A stretch of 64,000 nt of DNA from Chryseobacterium paludis (GCF_025403485.1 NZ_CP099966.1:4078501-4142500); one strand, 5' to 3'. Positions 23,658 to 32,613 are shown, counted from the first letter of the stretch. The notes: generated by a model from the letters alone, not told the origin. A program made the numbers and translations.

Positions 23658-25348
23658 TTATTGTTTAATGAATTTTTCTACAACTCTCCTTTGTCCATCA
23701 GTAGAGTGAATGAGATAGTTGCCTTTTGGAAGATTTGATATATCAATTTTTTTATCCGTTAAAATAGTTCCTTTTGATACCAACTGTCCCATCATATTAA
23801 AGATTTCAAAATTGACCTCTTTATCCTCAGAATTTCTAATCGAAATAAAATTTGATGCAGGATTAGGATATATTTCAACTTTTAAAGGACTTAATGTCAT
23901 GGTCTTTGATGAAAGCGTAGTACGGCTGCTTTCTAAATATTCTATAGCAGCCTTGATATTTGGAAGAGGGCCGATTTTTGTCGTCAGATTACCACCTTGA
24001 GGTATTCCTGTACTGATAAGGATATTTCTCATTTCGGAAGGACTAAGGTACTGTCCGGTTTGTTGGAAATTAAAAGATTGTATCAGTATTGCAGCAGAAG
24101 CAACGATGGGTGTTGCTGAACTTGTTCCGTTAAAGAGAGTGTATGTTCTGTTATTGTCATTGTCATATTTAGCCCAAGAACCATAACCCGCGGCTAGAAC
24201 ATTTTGACCCCAACCCTGTACATTTACTCTTGAACCATACGTGCTGAAGCTTAATCTGGAATGTTGAGATGTATCCGAGCCGGCTCCGACAACGATCGCA
24301 CCACTATTTCCCCTTGCATTGTAAGCCGAATAAAAGGAATTATCCAGATTTTCATTTCCATTTCCTGCAGCGGCTATGATAATAATTCCTGAATCAGTTG
24401 CTGCTTTTGTCAGATCCCAGACAACATTATTATATTCAGCAAGAACATAATTGGAATTCTGTCCTCCAGTTTGCATTTCATATAAAATAATGTCTCCAGC
24501 CTGAGACGCATTTATTGAACGTGTAACAGCAGCCACTCTATTGTATGAACTTGTAGTCCATTCCAGAAAACCCTTCATTTCTGTTGCGTTATATGCTGTC
24601 CCCGAAAGTCCGATATTATCTTTTGCTGAACCAAGGATACTCATCACAGCAGTTCCGTGGTCAAGATAACTATAATAAGAACTGTTAGGATCCGTTAATG
24701 ATGAATTGGGTAAACTCCGGATTCATATTGAATCGCATTTCGGGTAACAAGCATTTCATGAGGTTTGTGGAAGCCATATTCCACATCACGGATTCTTACA
24801 TTTTGACCTGTAATTCCTCTTGACCATGCATAATTTACATTGATCCCTGGATTACCAAGTAAATAATTCTGAGAGGTTTCCAGATTTGGAGTGGCAACAA
24901 AGGTTTTGGTAAATGGAGGAGTTATAGGTTCATTGCTTAGTATAGAAGCATATTCCACTTCCGGGAACCTTTCGAAATCTCGTGCCAGCCTTACCATATT
25001 ATCATTATCTTTTATCGGGCTCTCAACCTTATAAATTCGTTTCAGCTTTTCAATGGACTCGCCTGATTTTTTATACTTTTTACTGGCTTCAATCATTTCA
25101 TTCAGTTTCTTATCACTGAAACCAAGCTCATCAACAAATGACAGTTCATTTTTTTGGACAAATTCCTTCAGGGAAGGATTCTTATTTAACACCGCATTAA
25201 TAAGGTCATTTGGATGACTGGTTTTAGAAAAACAAACATAGAGTGAATGTGATTTCGAATTTTTTTCAAGTTGAAACTGCCCTTTTCTGTTCTGTCCGAA
25301 AGATAGCATAAAGCAGAAAATCAATAAAAGAAAGATTTTTGTTTTCAT
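23658..25348 (-). pseudogene. T9SS subtilisin-like serine protease, frameshifted
   Basis: Two adjacent - strand reading frames together make one S8 protease of about 563 residues. The upstream frame (25348 down to 24695) has the signal MKTKIFLLLIFCFMLSFGQ, a pro-region and the catalytic Asp block GQNVRIRDVEYGFHKPHE. It stops after SGVYPIHH. Read one base over, the DNA continues NSSLTDPNSSYYSYLDHGTA, giving the catalytic His, then the Asn block AAAGNGNEN, the Ser block FNGTSSATP and a T9SS tail (VEIYPNPASNFISIRN). The shift lies near 24703-24711 (GAATTGGGT on +), consistent with loss of one base. The triad is split between frames, so as read no active enzyme results. Confidence 0.85.
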
Positions 25349-25434
25349 AGTATTTTGTATTAAAATTCAATATTTGGTGAAATAAATTTATTAAATTCTA
25401 TTGATATTTTAATATTTTTTATGAAATTTATAAT

Positions 25435-25884
25435 CTATGATTTCGTTTGACTGTCCATTACAATTGTTACAGGTCCGTCATTGATGAGAGAAACCTTCAT
25501 ATCAGCGGCAAAAATCCCACTTTCTGTTTTTAATCCGGACTTTGCAATCTCCTCTTTAAAATAGTCAAAAAGAGGAATTGCTTTATCTGGCTTTGCAGCC
25601 TTTATAAATGATGGGCGGTTTCCTTTCTTATAATCTGCGATTAACGTAAACTGGCTTATACAAAGAATTTCTCCTGAAATATCTTTTATTGAAAGGTTAA
25701 GCTTTTCGTCTGCATCGGCAAAAACTCTGAGATTGAGTATTTTCTGAACCAGCCAGTCTGCATCTGTCTGTTCATCATTTTCATCTATACCAATGAGAAG
25801 CATAAAGCCACTTCCAATTTCACCTACGATCTTTCCATCTACTTTTACATGAGCTTCAGAAACCCTCTGTATAACGACTTTCAT
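25435..25884 (-). CDS. dtd: D-aminoacyl-tRNA deacylase Dtd
   Basis: Proofreading enzyme that hydrolyses D-aminoacyl-tRNAs. The protein has 149 aa, the normal length. Both signature motifs are present: SQFTLIA (about residues 77-83) with the nucleophilic region, and the cross-subunit Gly-cisPro motif NDGPVTIVMD near the C-terminus. The start MKVVIQRVSEAHVKVDG is the family N-terminus. It lies ten bases downstream of a lipoprotein gene on the same strand. Confidence 0.97.
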   Translation of the reverse strand: MKVVIQRVSEAHVKVDGKIVGEIGSGFMLLIGIDENDEQTDADWLVQKILNLRVFADADEKLNLSIKDISGEILCISQFTLIADYKKGNRPSFIKAAKPDKAIPLFDYFKEEIAKSGLKTESGIFAADMKVSLINDGPVTIVMDSQTKS

Positions 25885-25893
25885 AATTTAATT

Positions 25894-26346
25894 TTAATAA
25901 TAAATACTTAAAACTCTTGTTGCAGGATCGTAATTATAAGGATAGGTTTTAGGAGGTAGGGAGGTAACAGATGTTGGATTTCCAGTAAGTAAGATCCAGG
26001 TAGCATTATCTTTAGGGCAAACAATGCTTATGTTATTTTTAACCTCAAGAGTGGTGTCATTATCAGGACAAAGATGAGGTGCATTTCTATCAAATACTTT
26101 AAATGTATTATTACTTCCACGCACTACAATCAGACCTCTGGTTCCGGATTGTTGTTCGTCTACATAGAGCCAGCCCTGTGGTTGCGTCAAATTAAAATAA
26201 GCAGGAAGATTAAGGTTTAAAGTTACGTTAATAGGACTCGTTGGAAAACAACTTACAGTATCTTCTCTACTTCCGCAAGAATTTATAGTTAATGCACTGA
26301 TTGTCAATAAGGTAAAAAAGGATAAGATTGAAAAAGTTTTTTTCAT
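25894..26346 (-). CDS. lipoprotein with degenerate Rieske-like domain
   Basis: A 150-aa lipoprotein with lipobox INSCG (MKKTFSILSFFTLLTISALT then INSCG). The mature part resembles small flavobacterial Rieske-fold lipoproteins: FKVFDRNAPHLCP, LEVKNNISIVCPKDNATW and ILLTGNPTS. A true Rieske centre needs Cys-x-His and Cys-x2-His; here the second box is CPKDN without His and the first is HLCP, so an iron-sulfur cluster is unlikely. Function is unknown. It is divergent from greA and upstream of dtd. Confidence 0.68.
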   Translation of the reverse strand: MKKTFSILSFFTLLTISALTINSCGSREDTVSCFPTSPINVTLNLNLPAYFNLTQPQGWLYVDEQQSGTRGLIVVRGSNNTFKVFDRNAPHLCPDNDTTLEVKNNISIVCPKDNATWILLTGNPTSVTSLPPKTYPYNYDPATRVLSIYY

Positions 26347-26363
26347 TTCAATTTAAATTTTTA

Positions 26364-26371
26364 TATATTTG
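26364..26371 (+). promoter_or_regulatory. putative greA promoter (-7 box)
   Basis: TATATTTG fits TAnnTTTG. TTTC at 26341-26344 lies 19 bases upstream where TTTG is expected. Transcription would begin near 26378, giving a leader of about 75 nt before greA. Confidence 0.5.
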
Positions 26372-26404
26372 TAAAAATTAAACGATTACAACACGAAAAC
26401 ATTG

Positions 26405-26430
26405 TCCGACAAATGTCGGATTATTTTTTT
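26405..26430 (+). terminator. terminator-like hairpin in the greA leader
   Basis: TCCGAC (26405-26410), loop AAAT, GTCGGA (26415-26420), then TTATTTTTTT. It is oriented toward greA and lies between the putative promoter and the start codon, so it may attenuate greA. It is not needed to end the divergent lipoprotein gene. Confidence 0.6.
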
Positions 26431-26455
26431 ATACTAAAACTAAATTTTGAAAATT

Positions 26456-26926
26456 ATGGCAAGCTATGTTACAAAGGAGGGGTTAGATAAAATGAAAGCT
26501 GAGCTGGAACAGTTAGAAACTGTAGAAAGACCTAAAATTACTCAGCAGATAGCAGAAGCAAGAGACAAGGGTGACTTGTCTGAAAATGCAGAATATGATG
26601 CAGCGAAGGAAGCGCAGGGAATGCTTGAAATGAGAATTTCTAAACTTAAAGATGTTATTTCTGTTTCTAAAATTATAGATGAAAGCCAATTAGATACTTC
26701 AAAAGTTTCCATTTTAACGACTGTGAGACTAAAAAATAATGCAACTCAGCAAGAACAGGTATTTACTTTGGTTCCTGATAATGAAAGTGACTTGAAAAGT
26801 GGTAGAATTTCTGTGAATACACCTATTGCAAAAGGGTTACTAGGAAAAGTTATAGGTGAAACTGCTGAAATCACTCTTCCAAATGGGAATAAGTTATCTT
26901 TTGAAGTATTAGAAATCACTCTGTAA
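26456..26926 (+). CDS. greA: transcription elongation factor GreA
   Basis: Transcript-cleavage factor that rescues backtracked RNA polymerase through its secondary channel. From the ATG at 26456 (MASYVTKEGLDKMKAELEQL) it has 156 aa. The N-terminal coiled coil carries the acidic tip GDLSENAEYDAAKE, whose Asp/Glu coordinate the catalytic Mg2+. The C-terminal FKBP-like domain includes ISVNTPIAKGLLGKVIGE. A TTG three codons upstream is an unlikely start. The HIT gene follows 21 bases downstream. Confidence 0.97.
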   Translation: MASYVTKEGLDKMKAELEQLETVERPKITQQIAEARDKGDLSENAEYDAAKEAQGMLEMRISKLKDVISVSKIIDESQLDTSKVSILTTVRLKNNATQQEQVFTLVPDNESDLKSGRISVNTPIAKGLLGKVIGETAEITLPNGNKLSFEVLEITL

Positions 26927-26947
26927 TACATCTAATTTCTGATCAAT

Positions 26948-27337
26948 ATGAGTACTATATTTACAAAAATCATTAACGGTGACATTCCTTCGTATAAAAT
27001 TGCAGAGGATGAGGATTTTATAGCATTTTTAGATGCTATGCCATTAGTGAAAGGACATACATTGGTTGTTCCTAAAAAAGAAGTCGATCTTATTTTTGAT
27101 TTAGAAAGCGAAGAGTATAAAAATCTGTGGGCATTTTCTCAGAAAGTGGCAAAACAGATTAAAATTGCAATTCCATGTATTAGAGTAGGTGTTGCGGTAG
27201 TAGGATTAGAAGTTCCTCATGCGCATATTCATCTGATCCCATTAAATAAAGTGGAGGATATGAATTTCAGAAATGAAAGATTAAAATTAACGGACGAAGA
27301 GTACATCGAAATTCGAAACTCAATTATTAATTCTTAA
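26948..27337 (+). CDS. HIT family nucleotide-binding protein
   Basis: A 129-aa Hint-like purine nucleotide phosphoramidase/hydrolase. The N-terminus IFTKIINGDIPSYKIAEDED is typical, and the catalytic His triad is complete in VPHAHIHLIP (HxHxH). It follows greA closely, an arrangement that I recall as common in Flavobacteriia, and is probably co-transcribed. Cellular substrate is not known. Confidence 0.95.
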   Translation: MSTIFTKIINGDIPSYKIAEDEDFIAFLDAMPLVKGHTLVVPKKEVDLIFDLESEEYKNLWAFSQKVAKQIKIAIPCIRVGVAVVGLEVPHAHIHLIPLNKVEDMNFRNERLKLTDEEYIEIRNSIINS

Positions 27338-27402
27338 AAATTAAGAGATCGTAAAAAAGAAATTTTTTGCGATTTTCTTTAACATATATATTATATAATA
27401 GT

Positions 27403-28587
27403 ATGAATTCAAACCAATGTTCTTTCTGTGGCAGAAAAAGAAATGAAGTGCAGATGCTTATTTCTGGTCAGAACGGCTTTATTTGTGAAAATTGTATAGA
27501 GCAGGCTCACTCCATTGTTAAAGACAGTGCTACTAAAACTGAATTTTCACCGGCAGAAAACATAGATACCCTGAAAAAGCCAAAAGAAATTAAAGAATTT
27601 CTTAATCAATATGTGATCGGACAGGATCAGGCAAAAAAACAGCTTTCGATTGCAGTTTACAATCACTATAAAAGATTACTTCATGCTCAGGAAGAAAATA
27701 GAGAAGTTGAGCTTGAAAAATCAAACATAATAATGATTGGTGAAACAGGAACGGGAAAAACATTATTAGCAAAGACAATAGCTCGAGAGCTTAATGTCCC
27801 GTTTTGTATAGTAGATGCGACAATTTTGACCGAAGCAGGTTATGTCGGAGAAGATGTGGAAAGTATCTTATCAAGGCTGCTTATGGTGGCAGATTATGAT
27901 GTTGAAAAAGCGGAAAAAGGAATTGTATTTATCGATGAGATCGATAAAATAGCCAGAAAATCTGATAATCCAAGTATTACAAGAGATGTTTCCGGGGAAG
28001 GGGTTCAACAGGGTTTGTTGAAGCTATTAGAAGGAAGTATTGTAAATGTTCCACCTCAGGGAGGTAGAAAACATCCGGATCAGAAATACATCCAGGTAAA
28101 CACACAAAATATATTATTTATTGCTGGTGGAGCCTTTGATGGTATTAAAGAAATTATTGAAAGGAGAATGAACAAACAGGCGATAGGTTTCAGCTCCGAA
28201 AAAATAAACAACGTGGATGAAGATGAATATGTATTAACAAATATTAATGCAATTGATCTACGTTCTTTCGGATTAATTCCCGAACTTTTGGGAAGATTTC
28301 CAATCATAACGTATCTTGATAAACTTACCAAAGAAACAATGGTACGCATTATGAAGGAACCGAAAAACTCAATTGTAAACCAGTTTGTAGAGCTCTTTAA
28401 AATGGATGGCACGGAATTGGTATTCACTGATGGTGCTATTGAAAAAATTGTAGATGAAACTTTGGACAAAGGATTGGGAGCCAGAGGACTTAGGGGAACA
28501 ACCGAAAAAGTATTGGAAGACCATATGTTTGCAATAGGTGAAGAGAAAAAAATAATATTAACGGAAGATAATATTATTATTAAATAA
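27403..28587 (+). CDS. clpX: ATP-dependent protease ATPase subunit ClpX
   Basis: AAA+ unfoldase that feeds substrates to ClpP. From the ATG at 27403 (MNSNQCSFCGRKRNEV) it has 394 aa. The N-terminal C4 zinc domain uses CSFC and CENC. Walker A is GETGTGKT, Walker B is GIVFIDEIDKIA, pore-loop segment GYVGEDV, and the ClpP-docking IGF tripeptide is present in QAIGFSSE. The sensor-2 Arg lies in GLGARGLRG. All functional elements are intact. No clpP is in the window. An in-frame TTG at 27367 would add 12 unusual residues and is rejected. Confidence 0.97.
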   Translation: MNSNQCSFCGRKRNEVQMLISGQNGFICENCIEQAHSIVKDSATKTEFSPAENIDTLKKPKEIKEFLNQYVIGQDQAKKQLSIAVYNHYKRLLHAQEENREVELEKSNIIMIGETGTGKTLLAKTIARELNVPFCIVDATILTEAGYVGEDVESILSRLLMVADYDVEKAEKGIVFIDEIDKIARKSDNPSITRDVSGEGVQQGLLKLLEGSIVNVPPQGGRKHPDQKYIQVNTQNILFIAGGAFDGIKEIIERRMNKQAIGFSSEKINNVDEDEYVLTNINAIDLRSFGLIPELLGRFPIITYLDKLTKETMVRIMKEPKNSIVNQFVELFKMDGTELVFTDGAIEKIVDETLDKGLGARGLRGTTEKVLEDHMFAIGEEKKIILTEDNIIIK

Positions 28588-28619
28588 TCAAAATAATTTT
28601 TTTGTTATGAAAAAAATCA

Positions 28620-28627
28620 TACCTTTG
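28620..28627 (+). promoter_or_regulatory. promoter -7 box before the T9SS surface protein
   Basis: TACCTTTG matches TAnnTTTG. A T-rich TTTTTTTG stretch (28597-28604) lies upstream at shorter than ideal spacing. The ATG is 42 bases downstream. Confidence 0.5.
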
Positions 28628-28668
28628 CGGGTGAGATTGTATTATAACACACACAAATAATTTATACA

Positions 28669-30657
28669 ATGAGAAAAAGTTTATTTGCTATAGGTCTTTT
28701 AGCAATTAGTTATTCTGTTCAGGCGCAGATATTATGTCACGTAGACGCTAATGCTAATATGTATGTAAGTAAGGGCACACTAGTTTATAGTGGTGGAGGT
28801 TTACAAATGAAAGGTAATGGTACTATTGAGAACCATGGAAATTTTATGGTTGCTGGTACAGCAACAGACCTTATCAAAACTATTGATGCTTCAAATGCAG
28901 ACAAAACAGAAACCAATGGTGGTGGTAATTTTATTAACAAGCTTAATGAACCTACTGCTTATGCATCTGTAAATACAAACAGTTCTGCATCTACTCCCGT
29001 TTATACTTACGGACAGTTATTCGTTACAGGTATTCCCCAAGCGAATATTACAGGAATTGTCGATCAAGAATTCAGACAGATCCGTCATGGTGATTACCAA
29101 CAAGTTGGTATGCCTTTCTTTATGAAAACCCCTGCTACTCTTAGTGCTGAATTAGGAAAAACGTTTAATGGAGTGAGAAATTCCAAAAACGGAATACTTC
29201 ACTGGGATAATACCAGAGCAGAGTGGCATCATTTACCTAACATAAATGGAATCTATAAATTTGCAGATGCTGCTTATGCATATGCTTATTGGATTCTTGG
29301 AGGGAATGGACTTGATGTAAGCAGTGTAACACGTACTGTAAAAGGACGTCCACTAAGTGATGTAGATGCTTCACAAGTGAGTGTAACTTTACAAAACGCA
29401 GGTACAGTCAATTTTGGAGCAAATGGTTCTAGTTTGAATGATTACAAAGAAAAATACAACACCTACATTCAGGATGGTTTCGAAATAGCTGCAGGTGGAA
29501 CAGCTTGGACTGGTAATTATGGTAAAAACTGGTATCAGTATGCTAATCCATTCCTTACCAATCTTGACTTATCTAAAATTGCATATAATGAACCGGCAGC
29601 AAATGGTGACGGTGTCAATCTTAGCAATATCTATGGGGTAAGACTTGATGTTTCAGGAGTTATAACAAACGCAAATGGTAGTAGCTCCACATCATATAAA
29701 GCAATCACATTCAGTGCTGGTGTTCCAACTGGAGATGTTGATTATATGTTGGTAAGACCTTTAGGGGCATTTGCTATTAAGCTTAACAACAATAGTAATA
29801 CAGATGTTTTAAATTTTTCTAATTTGAGAAGATTTAATTACTATAGTAGAGATGCAAATACAAATTATAATGTTAATGCAAGCAGAAATGCAGCAAGTAG
29901 TTCACAAGGAACTGTAAAGCAATTGGGAATTATAGCTCTTGATGCTAATGGTGCTGAAATTGGAAAAACTTATTATGTAGTTTATCCTAATGCAACTACA
30001 GGAAATTCTGCAACTGCTAGAACTCAATATACAGCTTCAACAGCTGACGTTGTAGGTACTTTCGAAGAAAGCACCAACGGAGGTTATGACAATAACTACA
30101 CTGCAAAGTATTGGTTATATATCAATGAGGCTAATGAAAACAATTTTAAAGGGAAAAATGTTATGTTAGCTACTTATAGCAACAAAATAAAATCTTTTAA
30201 ATTTGAAATTAGAGAAAATGCTGAACTAGTAAGCAATGGTACACACCAATTGTCTTCAGGTGTTGGTTTCTATTATAAAGCTCCAAACGGAGCAGTAACA
30301 GAAGCAAAACAAGGAGATGTTATTCCTGCTACTGGAACAGAATATAGTCTATATTATGGGGCACCAAATGAATCTTCTGCTAGAATTGTTGCAGGTGAAG
30401 CATCTGTGGTTAAGCCTTCAAGAACTAAAGTAGTTTATAATCCGGATATTACAAACTATATTGTAAGATTTGATCCGGATTGGAAAAAAGCAGATATTGA
30501 AGTTTATGATATGAGTGGTAAGCTGGTTATCTCTAAAAAGGCAGTAAATACTTCTACAGATTTTGTAATTGAATTAAATAATTCTATTAAAAATTCTTAT
30601 GTTGTAAAAATTGTTTCAGATAAGGGAGAAACTGTTAACACTAAAATCTTAAAATAA
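28669..30657 (+). CDS. large T9SS-exported surface protein
   Basis: A 662-aa protein with signal MRKSLFAIGLLAISYSVQAQ. The bulk is rich in Asn, Thr, Ser, Gly and Ala, with alternating beta-type segments (YVSKGTLVYSGGGLQMKGNG, TIENHGNFMVAG). The end resembles a T9SS sorting domain: IVRFDPDWKKADIEVYDMSG, GKLVISKKA and a final VKIVSDKGETVNTKILK. No catalytic motif is visible; an adhesin or surface-layer role is possible. It is followed five bases later by a small membrane-anchored protein gene, probably its partner. Confidence 0.82.
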   Translation: MRKSLFAIGLLAISYSVQAQILCHVDANANMYVSKGTLVYSGGGLQMKGNGTIENHGNFMVAGTATDLIKTIDASNADKTETNGGGNFINKLNEPTAYASVNTNSSASTPVYTYGQLFVTGIPQANITGIVDQEFRQIRHGDYQQVGMPFFMKTPATLSAELGKTFNGVRNSKNGILHWDNTRAEWHHLPNINGIYKFADAAYAYAYWILGGNGLDVSSVTRTVKGRPLSDVDASQVSVTLQNAGTVNFGANGSSLNDYKEKYNTYIQDGFEIAAGGTAWTGNYGKNWYQYANPFLTNLDLSKIAYNEPAANGDGVNLSNIYGVRLDVSGVITNANGSSSTSYKAITFSAGVPTGDVDYMLVRPLGAFAIKLNNNSNTDVLNFSNLRRFNYYSRDANTNYNVNASRNAASSSQGTVKQLGIIALDANGAEIGKTYYVVYPNATTGNSATARTQYTASTADVVGTFEESTNGGYDNNYTAKYWLYINEANENNFKGKNVMLATYSNKIKSFKFEIRENAELVSNGTHQLSSGVGFYYKAPNGAVTEAKQGDVIPATGTEYSLYYGAPNESSARIVAGEASVVKPSRTKVVYNPDITNYIVRFDPDWKKADIEVYDMSGKLVISKKAVNTSTDFVIELNNSIKNSYVVKIVSDKGETVNTKILK

Positions 30658-30662
30658 AATAT

Positions 30663-30893
30663 ATGAAAGCTTTGAATAAATTAATATATGGTCTTTTCCT
30701 TTTTGCTGTTTTCTTGGTCAATGCACAAGGAAGTTCAGGTCCAGGAGGAGGGCAGCCTCCACAACCAGGTGATGGTGGTGGGAGTGTAGGTCCGGGAGCT
30801 GCTCCAATTGATATGTATGTATATGCGTTGTCAATAATAGCAGTCTTACTTATTGTATTTTTCACCAAAAAGTACAAAAACCAGAAAATATAA
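30663..30893 (+). CDS. small secreted protein with PID-type C-terminal membrane anchor
   Basis: A 76-aa protein in three parts: signal peptide MKALNKLIYGLFLFAVFLVNAQ, a Gly/Pro-rich spacer (SSGPGGGQPPQPGDGGG), and a C-terminal tripartite tail of the motif PID (APIDMYVYA), a membrane helix (LSIIAVLLIVFF) and basic residues KKYKNQK. The PID-helix-basic layout resembles the PID-CTERM sorting signal that I recall from Bacteroidota, comparable to PEP-CTERM. The mature product would be little more than a Gly/Pro linker. It is tightly coupled to the preceding T9SS protein. Confidence 0.7.
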   Translation: MKALNKLIYGLFLFAVFLVNAQGSSGPGGGQPPQPGDGGGSVGPGAAPIDMYVYALSIIAVLLIVFFTKKYKNQKI

Positions 30894-30913
30894 AAATTTT
30901 ATTAAAATACTTA

Positions 30914-30941
30914 AAACTCACTGATTAATCGGTGAGTTTTT
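30914..30941 (+). terminator. intrinsic terminator
   Basis: ACTCACTGAT / ATCGGTGAGT stem with one T-G pair, then a long T run. It ends the surface-protein operon just before the TlpA-like gene. Confidence 0.85.
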
Positions 30942-30954
30942 TTATTTTTACATT

Positions 30955-32241
30955 ATGAAAAAGATTTTTGTATTATCAGCAGTTTTATCTGCTTTTTCTT
31001 TACAGGCTCAATTTACGGTAACTGTTCAGGCACCAGCTGATTTTAAAGATCAAGATGCAATTCTATATACATTAAATGGTTCTAAAGATATTGTTTTTAC
31101 AAAAGAACAAAGTAAAAATAATGTATGGACTTTTAAATATCCCCAGAACTATGTGGGAATGATGAAAATGTATTTTCCTAATAGTAACAATACATTTAAT
31201 TTCATTTCTGAGAATAAGAATGTAAGTATCAAACTGGATACTCAAAGCAATAAAATTAAGGATGTCATTTATCAGGATGAATCCAATAGTTTAATGAGCA
31301 AACAACAGGAAGGTTCTCAAAAAAAGGAATTAATATTGCCTGCATTAGCTCAGATTAAAGAGTATTATAAAGATAGTACTGATTTTGGTAAAGCTTTGAA
31401 AACTGAAATCAATCGTTTATCTGGTGAGGGTATTGAAGTGAATCAAACAGACCACCCATTTATTTATTACTATAATACCAATTACGCTAAGTTTTTAGGC
31501 AATGATCCTTCTAAAAAAGTTTCTCAGGATGATATAATAAACTTTATTGATAAGTCTAATGATATGCTTGAAACTTCATCATTATTGAGACCCGTATTAG
31601 TGGCTTATCTTAATTCTGGGGGGAATACTAACGTCGGAGGCTCTGTTGATAAATTGTTAAACCAGTTAAAAGTAGAAACGCCACGGGGCCAAACTGTACT
31701 ATCTGAATTAATAGACATTTTTGATGTTTATGAGATGGCAGACCTAAAGAAAAAGTATCTTGATCAAGCCCAGAATCTAAAATGTACAATTACAGACAGA
31801 TTAGCATCAACGCTTAAATCGAATGCTAATGTACAGATAGGTGCTTCTTTTCCTAACTATAAGTTCCAGTCTCCTGTTAATACAACAGCGAAGTCGATCT
31901 ATGATGTGAAAGCTGATAAGAAGATTGTTGTGTTCTGGTCATCTACTTGCTCTCACTGTGAGACCGAGTTGCCTAAACTTTTAGAAAAGTATAATGATCT
32001 TAAAGCGAAAAATATACAAATAATAGGACTTTCATTGGATATTGATAAAGATTCTTATTCTAAGAGAATTGCAGCTTTTCCTTGGATCAATGACTCTGAG
32101 TTGAGAGGATGGAATAGTAGTTATAGTGAAACCTATAATATTCATGCAACACCGACTTATTTTATTTTAGATGCTAACAATAAGATAATCAATAAACCAG
32201 ATCATGTTGCCGATGTTTTGGAGCTTTTTAAGCTAAAATAA
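30955..32241 (+). CDS. TlpA-like thioredoxin family protein
   Basis: A 428-aa exported protein (MKKIFVLSAVLSAFSLQAQ). The N-terminal 290 residues form a Bacteroidota-type DUF4369-like and helical region. The C-terminal third is a thioredoxin/AhpC-TSA domain with the redox pair CSHC in VVFWSSTCSHCETELPKL and the cis-Pro in HATPTYFILD. It probably works as a periplasmic thiol-disulfide reductase. It lies between the T9SS operon and tRNA-Met. A functional tie to the disulfide-rich peptide cassette on the other side of the tRNA is possible but unproven. Confidence 0.88.
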   Translation: MKKIFVLSAVLSAFSLQAQFTVTVQAPADFKDQDAILYTLNGSKDIVFTKEQSKNNVWTFKYPQNYVGMMKMYFPNSNNTFNFISENKNVSIKLDTQSNKIKDVIYQDESNSLMSKQQEGSQKKELILPALAQIKEYYKDSTDFGKALKTEINRLSGEGIEVNQTDHPFIYYYNTNYAKFLGNDPSKKVSQDDIINFIDKSNDMLETSSLLRPVLVAYLNSGGNTNVGGSVDKLLNQLKVETPRGQTVLSELIDIFDVYEMADLKKKYLDQAQNLKCTITDRLASTLKSNANVQIGASFPNYKFQSPVNTTAKSIYDVKADKKIVVFWSSTCSHCETELPKLLEKYNDLKAKNIQIIGLSLDIDKDSYSKRIAAFPWINDSELRGWNSSYSETYNIHATPTYFILDANNKIINKPDHVADVLELFKLK

Positions 32242-32242
32242 T

Positions 32243-32273
32243 TTTGGAGGTATAGAAATATTTTATATATTTG
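32243..32273 (+). promoter_or_regulatory. canonical promoter of tRNA-Met
   Basis: TTTG (32243-32246), 19-base spacer, TATATTTG (32266-32273). This is an exact Bacteroidota -33/-7 arrangement, 12 bases before the tRNA. Confidence 0.8.
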
Positions 32274-32285
32274 CACCACCAAAAA

Positions 32286-32359
32286 GGCGAGGTAGCTCAG
32301 TTGGTTAGAGCGCAGGATTCATAACCCTGAGGTCACGGGTTCAATTCCCGTCTTCGCTA
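32286..32359 (+). tRNA. tRNA-Met (CAT)
   Basis: 74-nt cloverleaf. The acceptor GGCGAGG pairs with CTTCGCT (two G-U pairs), the D-arm is GCTC/GAGC, the anticodon loop is TTCATAA with anticodon CAT, and the T-arm is ACGGG TTCAATT CCCGT. The last pair of the anticodon stem is A-C. The lack of three G-C pairs argues against initiator tRNA. An Ile2 (lysidine) tRNA cannot be fully excluded. CCA is not encoded. Confidence 0.93.
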
Positions 32360-32362
32360 CTA

Positions 32363-32398
32363 AAAAGGAAAGGTAATCTGATTACTTTTCCTTTTTTT
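32363..32398 (+). terminator. terminator of tRNA-Met
   Basis: AAGGAAA-GTAATC / GATTAC-TTTTCCTT stem, followed by poly-T, directly after the tRNA. Confidence 0.8.
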
Positions 32399-32569
32399 AT
32401 TCTCTGTATCCAAGGTTTTTCTGAGTATAAAAAACGAGCCAATTTCAAAAGTTAGAAAATGGAGTATGGATTCCTGTTAATTTATATTTGAAGTCATATT
32501 CCTTGAGCTTTCATAACGAGAAAGGTAATTATAATTATAAATTGAAGTCTATTTATTTTTGCATAAGAA

Positions 32570-32596
32570 AGGCCCACAATAATTTATTGTGGGCCT
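32570..32596 (-). terminator. terminator of the peptide export operon
   Basis: AGGCCCACAATAA (32570-32582) against TTATTGTGGGCCT (32584-32596), a near-continuous 12-13 bp stem. On the - strand a TTTCTTATG tail follows. It lies 17 bases after the HlyD-type gene. Confidence 0.8.
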
Positions 32597-32613
32597 GTAT
32601 ATTTTAAAGATTA

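Noticed and set aside
28080..28469. A 129-codon open frame antisense to clpX
   Set aside because: It mirrors conserved ClpX coding sequence; there is no sign of independent coding.
30955..32241. TlpA-like thioredoxin as a member of the peptide export cassette
   Set aside because: It is on the opposite strand and separated by a tRNA and terminators; a functional link is only a guess.
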